NCBI GenBank assembly: GCA_900323505.1
Contig: OOIN01000004.1
Span: 744,001-808,000 of the forward strand
DNA: 64,000 bases
Direction of reading: 5' to 3'
From: Ustilago trichophora
Lineage: Eukaryota > Basidiomycota > Ustilaginomycetes > Ustilaginales > Ustilaginaceae
Part shown: one piece after another, positions 20,183 to 29,108 of the stretch
Layout: each line of letters begins with the position of its first letter
Numbering within the stretch: position 1 is the first letter of the stretch
Notes under the pieces: generated by a model
Databases searched by the model: none
Told to the model about the DNA's origin: nothing
The model's input: only the letters and a program-made list of their open reading frames with translations
Made by a program: the position numbers and the translations under genes

Positions 20183-21637
20183 CTACTTTCCATTGATAGC
20201 TGGGACACTTTTACCCTCGCTGTGCTTCCAATTGGGCATCAAATGGTTGCTTTGTACACCATAAGGATGTAAAATTTTCTGAGCTACCTCATCACCAGCA
20301 ATGGGCAATTTGATGCCTTGCTTTTGCATTAATGAGCTTTTTACTGGATCGAGTAGACCCAGTTGAACCAACGCATTTGCCTGATCCCAATACAAACTTT
20401 CATAAGCCAATTTGTCGCCTCTGAGATTGACGATGCCAACCATTGGAATCCTCAACTTTTTTCCGGTTGGCGGTACACCCGGAAGAAAGTAATCGATCAT
20501 AGTCGTGTGAGTACAGGTGAAGACCAATTCGTCGATGATTCTATCGGTTCCAATAGTTCGTGAGATCGGAACCAACCGAGTATCTTTTGGTGAAACAGAG
20601 GTGAAATGATGCTCATAGAATCGGGCAAGTTGGCTAAAACCCGCCCCACCCGTCAAGCATGCAACGTGATTAACGTAAGGTTGAGATACCATAGTCGACA
20701 TGGTTTTGGCAGAATCTCGATCGGCGAATTCGAAAAACGTATGTTGATCCCAGAGCTGTTCGAGTGGGAATCGGGGCCCCATGGTTGATTTAAGGAGGTA
20801 AAGGGTTCGAGAATAGCTCATGGCTGCTGCACTACGATGGTTCTCATCAATGCTAAAAGTTGGAGTGCCAGAGCTAGAGGAGGGGAATGCAAAGTCCTTG
20901 GTATGGTGAGAGAAGGGGAATGCACATGCCCACACAGAGGCGTCACTCTGAGCTTCGATCGAGGCGTAGGTGAAGATGGTTACCGATTTCGCCTGAACGG
21001 GACCCAGCGAGGCTTGAAAATGATCCAGCTCGGGATGGAATGGTAGGGCATCTTGTGGGATTTCACCCCTCTTAGCCGCTTCTACAAGAGCTCCTATGAG
21101 CTCGGTCTCGGCTTCGGGCAAATGCACAAGAATCGGATATCCCCTTGTGCGACCAACCACTTCAAGTGCCTGCTCGGTAGCGAGCTGCGAACCGTACCCA
21201 ACATACGCAGACAGACCTCCTCCTCCTCCTCCTCTCTTGCAAGTCTCGACATGAAGCGAGTTGACCAAATCCGCATCTTGCTGATCAAGACGCAGAGTGA
21301 TTAGAGCAGTATACTTGTTCCACCCGCCTTCAAGATGGGAATCGACAAGCTGAATAATGTTGATCGCTACTGCCCAACCATCTGTGTCGCAAACATCTGC
21401 GTCAGCCACGTATTGGTCGAATTTCCCAGTAGGCTGACGTCGAAGTGCACCAAGTGAGGATGAATTAGGAGCATTGTCGATTAGAAGAACTTGATAACCT
21501 TCTTCGGAAAGGTTGGCGGCCAGACCCTTGGAACCAGCATGCCAAGGACCCAGAATGAGGATGGTAGGAGCTCGACCAGGGATGCGAGCTGGGTCAACGA
21601 CCGACTCGTAGACCTTGAACTGGATTGAATTCGACAT
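20183..21637 (-). CDS. Carboxymethylenebutenolidase-like protein with C-terminal NTF2/SnoaL-like domain
   Basis: The protein is 484 aa from ATG 21635-21637 (MSNSIQFKVYE); upstream in-frame ATGs would add about 69 residues that look non-conserved. The N-terminal half (PTILILGPWHAGSKGLA onward) has the layout of an alpha/beta hydrolase of the dienelactone hydrolase type. I cannot place a clear nucleophile elbow, so activity is uncertain. The C-terminal part is well conserved in fungal proteins annotated as carboxymethylenebutenolidase: LWDQHTFFEFADRD, TMVSQPYVNHVACLTGG, VPISRTIGTDRIIDELVF, FLPGVPPTGKKLRIPMVGIV, and YWDQANALVQLGLLDP, which is an NTF2-like fold. A run of six Gly (GGT-type repeat near 21225) interrupts the hydrolase half. 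It lies in tandem, same strand, 454 nt from the acyl-CoA ligase gene. Confidence 0.75.
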   Translation of the reverse strand: MSNSIQFKVYESVVDPARIPGRAPTILILGPWHAGSKGLAANLSEEGYQVLLIDNAPNSSSLGALRRQPTGKFDQYVADADVCDTDGWAVAINIIQLVDSHLEGGWNKYTALITLRLDQQDADLVNSLHVETCKRGGGGGGLSAYVGYGSQLATEQALEVVGRTRGYPILVHLPEAETELIGALVEAAKRGEIPQDALPFHPELDHFQASLGPVQAKSVTIFTYASIEAQSDASVWACAFPFSHHTKDFAFPSSSSGTPTFSIDENHRSAAAMSYSRTLYLLKSTMGPRFPLEQLWDQHTFFEFADRDSAKTMSTMVSQPYVNHVACLTGGAGFSQLARFYEHHFTSVSPKDTRLVPISRTIGTDRIIDELVFTCTHTTMIDYFLPGVPPTGKKLRIPMVGIVNLRGDKLAYESLYWDQANALVQLGLLDPVKSSLMQKQGIKLPIAGDEVAQKILHPYGVQSNHLMPNWKHSEGKSVPAINGK

Positions 21638-22091
21638 CGTATGCAGTCGTCTCGAAGTATCGAATGTGTGTAAAAAGGCAATGATGTGCAAAAGTGAGAA
21701 CCAGGAGGATTTCTTGAAAAGCCCTTTTTGTGGGGTTAGACAGGCGGATAGAACGGTGACTTGCCGCGGCATTGTCCACCGTACCGCCATCAAACCATTT
21801 TTAAGCGCACGGCCTCGCTGACATGACACCTTTTTTTTTGGCATTCTAAGGCTAATTAGCCGATATCAAAATCAGTAGCCGCGGAAGCAACGCGAGACCG
21901 CCGATTCCACCCTTCCTCTCACACACTGTTCAACACCACTGCACTTGGCATCACTTGTCCGGAGATTGAGATGAGATTGAATGTCTGTCTATACATTTTT
22001 TTAATATTGCGTACTCTTTTGCAATGATGGTGGCTATAAAGGGTCAACATGGCTGGCAAAGCGTCATTATTGGACAGAGAGATAGGGGGAT
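21638..22091. promoter_or_regulatory. Spacer: hydrolase-like promoter and ligase 3' end
   Basis: The 454 nt lie between two genes read leftwards. The part beside 21637 should hold the hydrolase-like promoter. T-runs at 21831-21838 and 21998-22003 are visible. No further gene is seen. Confidence 0.4.
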
Positions 22092-23859
22092 CTACTGCGA
22101 CTCTTTGGCAGCTTCGTCTCGTAGCATTCGTCGAAGGATCTTGCCCGATGGACTGTCACAACAGATTGACATCAACCAAGCGCGAGAAGAGGGGTCAGTT
22201 TCTGTCTCTAACTGTCTATTGTGATCTTTCGCAACGCGGCACTTACCTCTTGGGAATCTCTTCAAGGATTCTAACGCCGCCACGCAGACGCTTGTGGTTG
22301 GCGACCTTCTTGGCGGTCCATTCGATGATGTCCTTGGCCACCGTCTCGTGGTTCTCGTTCTTGGCGACATCCTCCTTGAGCACAACGTAGGCACGAGGCA
22401 ACTCGGTAGCCTGAGCCTTATCCTGGATACCGATCACGGCAACATCCGCGATCTTGGGATGAGACAGCAACGTCGCCTCAAGCTCAGCGGGGGGCACCTG
22501 GAAACCCTTGTACTTGATAAGCTCCTTTTTGCGGTCGACGATCCAGAAAAAGTTGTCCTTCATAATGGCAACGTCACCAGTCTTGAACCAGCCGTCGGAG
22601 GTGATGCAGTCGTCAGTGGCCTCCTTGTTGTTCAAGTAGCCCTTCATAATGGTAGGTCCTCGCACCCAAAACTCTCCCGGTTTGCCGTTCTCGCCCTGTT
22701 CGAATCCGACATCGTTGCCATCTTCGTCGACCAGTCGTCCCTCGACACCAGCAAGCAATCGACCACAGCTACCCATGTGAGCGTGATACTCTTCCGGTCG
22801 TGCAAAAGTTGCGGTGGGCGAAGTCTCGCTCAAACCCCAACCTTGCGTCACCCGCAAACCAGGGTGTGTGGCTTCAACCTCCATGCTGAGTTCCGATCCG
22901 AGTGGCGCAGCTCCCGACATGACCCACTTGAGACTCTTGAGGTTGTATTTCTTGGCACGAGGATCTTTGGCAAGCAGCACCAAAATGGGCGGTACCACGT
23001 AACTGATGTTGCACTTGAACTTTTCCACCGCCGAGCAAAAGACATCGAGGTCAAACTTGGGGATAACTACCGACTCTGCTCCAATGTAAACACTCTTGTT
23101 GATGAATTTGGCCAGTCCGAAAATGTGGTTCATGGGCAGAACGGCAACGTAGCGGTCGTTGGGTCCGATCGAGTCGCCAAAAGTGTTGACGATGGCTGTG
23201 GTGACAGCGGTGATGTTTCCGTGCACCAGCTGCACGCCCTTGGGCTTGCCGCTGGTGCCACTCGAGTAGACGATAAAGGCGTCCTCGGTGCGGTCATCGA
23301 CGACCTTGTGCGTCTCGAGACGCTCATCACCCATCAGAGTACGTGCGTCCACCTCTCCTTTGTCGCCCTTCTTGAAGCTATCGCCGTCATCAAGAATCCA
23401 GAGGCGGTTCTGGCCATTCTTGGACTTTGTGCCCCATTTTGCGAGTTCGAGACCCTCCCTTGCGGTGCTGAGCACGCTCTGGTGGCAGAAGATGTACTCG
23501 ATTTCGGCATCGTGCAGCGGATGTCCGAGCTCCTCTGGTCCATATGCCGCATTCAGGGGTACAAGCACGACACCAGCACAAAGACCGGCGTGGACGATCC
23601 AAGGATATGCGGTACTGTTGGGCGAAAAGATGGCGACTCTCGATCCGGGCTTAAGGCCGAGCTTGTGCCGCAAAGCATAGGCAAGTCGTCGCGAGTCGTC
23701 CTGAAGCTGCTTGCGTGTGATCTTCTTGCCATCGAGTCGGATGAAGGCTGCCTTGTTCTCGTCAACTTTGTTCGGGTTGCTGTAGAGAAAGTCGAAGAGG
23801 TTGCCCCTCTGCACGCGAGGCGGTGCTGGCTCGAGCGACTTGAGGATCTGTGGCGCCAT
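22092..23859 (-). CDS. 4-coumarate-CoA ligase-like acyl-CoA synthetase (ANL superfamily), two exons
   Basis: Exons are 23859-22247 and 22152-22092 with a 94-nt GT-AG intron (22246-22153; donor GTAAGT, acceptor GACAG), giving 557 aa. Splicing joins EIPK to SPSGKILRRMLRDEA and restores the A10 motif with the catalytic Lys; without it the frame stops two codons on. Exon 1 carries the P-loop motif YSSGTSGKPKGV (about residues 198-209), PLNAAYGP, PMNHIFGL, GWGLSETSP, and FKTGDVA. The N-terminal ligase domain activates a carboxylate as AMP ester and the C-terminal lid transfers it to CoA. The resemblance to 4CL and luciferase-type enzymes fits an aromatic or medium-chain acid substrate, but this is inferred. 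The C-terminus KESQ is not a peroxisomal PTS1. Start chosen at MAPQILKS. Confidence 0.92.
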
Positions 23860-24255
23860 GTTTGTTTGCTTGGGAGTAAGGATGCTGCGTTCGCAACCGA
23901 CTTGTTGGTGTGGGTAGCGGGGAGGAGAAGAAAGATCTTTTGAGGTGGTGGTCACAGAGGGGAGAAGAGTTGTGACTTGGAGCAAGGAAGATGTGGATTA
24001 TATCAAGTGGTTGGGGGAGTGTGGGAGGCGGGGAAAGGATGACAACCCAGACGACAAGGGGATGAACGACCCACGACAGTGGATGAACTTGGGGGAGCCC
24101 AATGGAAAGAAGCCTGGCCATTCATGCGGGGTTCGGTGGGAGAAAAGGCACCCTGCCAGAGCAAGCAAAGAGGCGGCGTCTGTGCCGTCACTTTCGCATC
24201 TCTTTGCCTGAGACATAATGCCGTTAGCTGCGTGGGTGATGATGGCTACACTTCT

Positions 24256-24302
24256 GTACTGTACTGTACTGTACTGTACTGTACTGTACACTACAGTACA
24301 GT
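24256..24302. repeat. GTACT pentamer array with terminal inverted repeat
   Basis: About seven tandem GTACT units (24256-24289) are followed by the inverse order TACAGTACAG. The end of the array forms an 11-bp stem with a 3-nt loop at 24278-24302. Because GTAC is self-complementary, other registers could also form cruciforms. Confidence 0.9.
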
Positions 24303-24592
24303 GCTCGTTTCGCGTGGCCAGCCGACTTTCGAGTGTCGGACAGATGATTCTTGAGTCAAAATTGTACTGTAGCAGAATTAAGCGGCGGCTCACGCACTCA
24401 AGAGACATTTGAAGCATTCCTCTGCCAAAAAGCAAGGGAAATAAAAGGTCACTCGGGTGATGCAGAGCTCCGGTATCCGGATGCAATTCTCGCCTGAAAT
24501 AGTCGTCGATTTTACCGGTTGAGAGATTCTGCTGTGCCGGAATTCCTCTGTTAGGCTAGCAACCCCGCACCCTGTTTTTATCCAGCTGTACA

Positions 24593-24606
24593 GTACAGTA
24601 CTGTAC
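24593..24606. repeat. 14-bp perfect palindrome GTACAGTACTGTAC
   Basis: This is a perfect two-fold symmetric site built from the same GTACAG/CTGTAC unit as the array 300 nt away. It could be a dimeric protein site or a repeat remnant. Confidence 0.85.
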
Positions 24607-25445
24607 GTTACGGTAGCTCATCCTTTGTTGACACTCAACAGGCAGTCGCTATCACTGAATTGTGTGAGCAGTGAGAAGCTGACGCTGAAATGCTCTCTAG
24701 TCAGCGGTGCGGTGCAGAGAAGCGGAGCCTCACTCTGAGATTGGTGACAGGCGGTTGGTTGAGTCAAGTTGCTACTGTACTTGTCTCGGCCTCATTCGCG
24801 AAATTGCAAACAAACGCCCTGTCACATCCGGTAGAACTTTTGACGGCTGCTTTTGTTTACCCGACATGAAGCTGTGTGGGGTCGGCGGTCTCGTGTATAT
24901 CAGTAATGCCTACTTTGGTCGCTTGACAGTTCGGTTGTTTGGAGATGTCAACCCGTCGGCATCAGCTATGCTCACGGAAGCTGTTGCTATCATCAATTTG
25001 CTCTGAAAGAAATTGCAAGGATCGTAGCATTTTTGGTGCCTTAATTCGATCTCGATTTTTAAAGGCTTGCGTAAAGAGGCGCGCCAATTTGACGTAACTG
25101 CTCTACGGTATGATTTGTTGTTGAAGCTTCGAGGCATACGCAAGTTGCCTGTCAACACGAATCGTCTCCTATCGGGTCTTCCCTCGCATCATCGCTCACG
25201 CCTTCGGATCTTCTTACTCGCTGGCGGATTGCAGTCACCTACCTGAAACACTTGTACTGCATCGAGGGCAGGTTTCAAAGGATTGTTTATCAAGACCAAG
25301 GTGCGCTGTTACTTATTTGAGGCCCTGTGACACGTGTAATGCTCTCGTATTGTCTTCTCGATGGACGAAGCCAAGATCAAGTCGACTTGTCCCCACCATC
25401 GTCTTCGCCTGAATTTTAACGTCCTTGTATCGCAGCTATTGAAGG

Positions 25446-26652
25446 TTGCAACATTCTCTATCCGCTATCATCAATGCTTTCCCCATTTTCACCATGGATA
25501 CAACTCTCGCATTATCAGCTTCGGCTAGGCAATCTCGAGACAAACGAGTCATCATCGTAGTTCCTGAACATCTTGAGGAGATTCTGCAAGATCTAGCGTT
25601 GTTGAACAAAGTAGCATCCCTGCGGAAGATGCTGGTATATTCACTTCAAAGACACAATCTGAGAGTTTTTTTTGAAATCACTCCCACCGAATCGTCTTTC
25701 TATTTGAGGAATCGAACCAGAAGCGAGTTCTGTATGAGAGCTGTCGAACGAGAGCCTGGATCCAGAGAGCTAGACAAGCAAGATCTCCTCCAACAAGTGA
25801 TCCTACACAAATCCACTTAAAAACTCGCTGCCTTATGATCATGATTACGAAGAGGCAGCATTTCAATTGTGTTTCTCGAACGCCGGCACAGGTCATGTGT
25901 ACAGCTTTGTGGTGACCGGCGAAGTTTGGTCAAAGAGTCTGTGGAACTATATCGATACATACATCGAACCCGCGACGGAGCGGATCCAAGCATTCTAGGC
26001 TATGTGGAATGACATTGCTCAGGAGCATTTTTGCACAGACAACAGTCGTACGCTCACACTCAAAAGGCCAGCGGAAAACCGAATGTCCCCATTGTCGCAA
26101 TCTCAACATAACGGCAGAGCCCAGCGTGCACTTATGAGGCACATGGTCAATCTGCACTCTGCATGGCTCCTGGATTACGGCAGATCTCGACAGGGTGTTC
26201 GGCACCAACTAGCTCACAGATGCGCCACTAGAGCACCGTATCTCCATGGCACGTCATGACATGGAAGCACGGTTGAGGGCCAGGGCGAACGCAATTTGAA
26301 CAAAGCAGAAGCTCGACTTGAAGCTCGCCATCTATGACTCGGGCAACATGGGCTCAATCCAACCAGCAGGACTCATTGGCGCGAAACAGCTCTGGCCCGA
26401 ACCAAGGTTGGCCTACGAGAGGAGAGAGAGATCGACGTTTTGGTTTGCAGAGCCTACAAAACTGCCAACGAATCCAACAACACGCAATACGGTCTTATGG
26501 TGATCAACTACGAGAATCGGCGCTTCGAGTATCACATCTTCTTGCACTCAACAGACGGGATCAGCAAAGTGCTCGGGTCGGCCAAGCACTTTGTTGCTGC
26601 CAAATGTCGTTCTTGCCTGTTCCGAATTTTCCCAAGCGAGCTGGATGAATGA
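25446..26652 (+). pseudogene. Decayed protein-coding gene of unknown family
   Basis: Protein-like frames succeed one another on the plus strand but do not join. A 124-aa frame (25446-25820, frame 3) is followed by frame 1 from 25801 (PYDHDYEEAAFQLCFSN onward), which has a TAG at 25996-25998 and goes on past it. Frame 2 then continues (ADLDRVFGTN), with stops at 26210-26212 and 26297-26299, and past them to about 26430. Frame 1 finishes with QYGLMVINYENRRFEY and FHSTDG-like sequence up to TGA at 26650-26652. Amino-acid composition in each piece (Tyr, Trp, Asn, acidic residues) looks like folded protein, unlike the surrounding frames. The simplest reading is one gene with at least three frameshifts and three stops. 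A multi-intron gene is possible, but the stops and splice sites do not line up well. I do not recognise the family. Confidence 0.45.
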
Positions 26653-29108
26653 ATGAATGAAGTCAGCACGTCTGTTACCAGTTTTGCAAAGCAGAGCAAC
26701 AAACACGAAAGTAGTGTGCTGGTGGCTCAAGCGATCATGGAGCTGAGTCGAACAAGGAGGAGGATAGGCACATTTGATGGTCACGCCTTGCCTTTTAGCG
26801 GGAAAGAAAGGATCTTTGCTACGCAAGCAAATGTTTGAGGAGATTCTTCGGCAGCAACTCGTTTGAGCATGCTCGAGCGGCGTAGATCTTGGGCAATCGC
26901 AGGCAATTTCCGGTAGCGTAGCTGACATCAGGGTGAAAATAGGCCTCAGAACAGAGTGCCATGCAAAGATGATGTGTCGATGCGGGACTAGTTCGAGCTG
27001 GACTGATCCGAACCGGAACGTGCGGATAAGAAAGGAGGAAGAGGGTGAGATCCGCAAAGCCGGAGTGCGATTTGAGATCTGACATGTCAGGGTCCGCTGT
27101 GGGGAGGTTGGGGCCAGATGCAAGGAGCTGCGAACACGAACAGTGTTTTAAGGTCCAACCAGGAGAAGCTTTTCCAAGGTACTCTCGGCCGTCTCGTGTG
27201 GCGCCATGATGCACGACCGGATGAGGAAGAGGAGACAGAGAGAACACGCTTGTGTGTGTACTGTATTGGCTCGATCAGATACTTCAAGCTCATGATTGCA
27301 GTCAAGCTCAGGCTGGTTGAGTTTGCAACCCCGATCTGAATACAATGGTCCTCCAGCTCCAACAAGAGAAAGAGTAAAGAACACATCAAGGCCTAGGCTG
27401 ACTAGATGGATTCCATGTACAAGATATGTTTGTTGGTTGATTCGCGAAGGTTCGGCTGCATTTGTGGGACAGCATGTCGGCCAGTTGTGCTGCCAGCACT
27501 GGATGCTGCACCTGTCTGTCTGTGTCTTCGGGTGACCGACAGGAGAAGTGGCTTGGGGAAGGTTCCTTTGTTGGCCAACTGCATTTTCCTTTTTGCCGTC
27601 CGTGCGTGCTTGCGTGCGTGTTGTTGCGTTTCTAGAGTATGTGAGTCTAAATCTTCCAGATGTAAAGACGCGTGCATTGTTCGCGATGTGAGGCTGCCTC
27701 GGATGTGCACACGCCCACCGCAACCACGCGTACTGTACACGCTCAAGCACCCGCACACACGCACGGTCTGGCGATCATCACCAGATCCCACACAGCAAAT
27801 TGAGCAGCTCAACCTGCGGCAAGATCACCTATGTAAACTCAGAGTTGAAGGGCGGTGTACTTTGCCGTATCCACCTTTTGGTCATTGTAGCGATGAGATG
27901 GTAGTTGAGCTTGCAGCCGTTGCTCCCCTCTCTCTGCTCGTCATTATGGCAATTCACAAGGCATGTTTTGGGCTCAGGTTGAGGTTGGCGAGAAGAGAAA
28001 AAGGTGCAGATGGGAGCGGAGTTGGTGAGACACGGTCAAAAGAGGTATGAAATGAGAGAGGTTAGAGTGCCAACTGACAGCAAAGTGCGACCAACACCTA
28101 GAAAGTGCGAGACGTATGAGCAGACGACACTGATCCAGTGCTGCGAGATGTCCAACGGCGGAAAAGTGCCTGATCAGGGTTCAATTTCAATTATTTGTAT
28201 TTCTTCTTGTTGTGTGCGTGGATGACTTCTTCCCGAGATCCCCAAGCCCTTGGCAGGCGACGGCGGAGAAACAGGGAGAGCAGTCTCAAGACTGCACAGA
28301 GGGCATAACCCGAGTCGTGCTCGTGTGTGCTTTGTGGGAAGCTGCGCCTAAAAAGTGCAACACGCTTTGCTCTGTCTTGTGTTTTTCGCTTTCCCTTTGT
28401 CGCTGCACCTCGCCCGCTCGCTCGTTTCCCAAGTTAGCCGAGCACCTTTTGCGGGTCCAAGTTCATTCTCGACAGCAGCGGCGGCAAACTGCGTATTGTG
28501 TGTACAGTAGAGTAGCGTGCGAGTGTCGAAACAGACGTGCGTTGAAGAGAGAGAGAGAGAGAGGTGTGTGTGTCGGTGTTGAGCGTGTGTCTGGGTGTTT
28601 CACTCTCTCTGGACTTTGCCTTTCTCTTGATTTCGCGCTCTTTGATTCAACGGCGTAGAGTGGCTAGGTCGTGCCTGACAACCGAATCTCTCCAACCACT
28701 CGAAAGGCGAGGAAAAGGGTCTCACGCTTGTGACCCACACGCTCCGTCGCTTGGTCTCATCAAGAACTCTCCTCGACACTGTCACCACCATCTCCATTCC
28801 CATCCAACATCCCCGGCCTTGGTCTGCTCAAGTCCCAATCTACTAGGTCACGTCGTTTGCATCGGCTCGTTCGCTCTCGTCGGCACAACCGTGCTCAACT
28901 CAGCGTTGGGTGAATCGAGTCTGTGCTGCGCTTTTCGCCCGTCGGATGCGATCTCATCTCGAATAGACACGCACTCGGAGCTCAGCCGACACTTCGGTTC
29001 AACCGCAATACACTCACTCTTGCAGTGCCGAAATCGCTCGCGCAGTCCCAAGATCGGCTGATCCGCACTCTTTGCCATCAGTTCCATACCTCAACACGTC
29101 ACATCAGC
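26653..29108. promoter_or_regulatory. Gene-poor region and BEM2 upstream region
   Basis: The 2.46 kb contain GT/TG-rich stretches (27600-27760, 28560-28600), a GA repeat (28547-28562) and isolated TACTGTAC/TGTACAG motifs near 27733 and 28500. The frame of BEM2 is open upstream to 28923 without an ATG, so the last 200 nt are probably 5' leader. Longer frames here (for example 27406-28050) are Cys/Arg-rich and look spurious. Confidence 0.45.

Larger units (their letters stand above)
23860..25445. promoter_or_regulatory. Gene-poor upstream region of the ligase gene
   Basis: The 1.6 kb begin with the ligase promoter. The rest holds GTACT pentamer repeats (24256-24301), a 14-bp palindrome (24593-24606) and T/A-rich DNA. 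I see no frame with coding character. Confidence 0.45.

Noticed and set aside
22294..23943. 549-codon open frame antisense to the acyl-CoA ligase gene
   Set aside because: It lies exactly opposite a well-conserved enzyme gene and has no family features; codon bias of the real gene leaves the opposite frame open.
27148..27756. 202-codon minus-strand frame in the same zone
   Set aside because: Overlaps the previous frame on the other strand, lacks coding character, and shows no recognisable family.
27406..28050. 214-codon Cys/Arg-rich frame starting with ATG in the gene-poor zone
   Set aside because: Composition follows GT/CG-rich low-complexity DNA; no signal peptide or conserved pattern. 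A small secreted protein was considered, but the first residues are not a signal peptide.
28923..29108. N-terminal extension of the BEM2-like protein from a GTG codon
   Set aside because: Nuclear fungal genes rarely start at GTG; the first ATG is at 29109 and upstream residues show no conservation.
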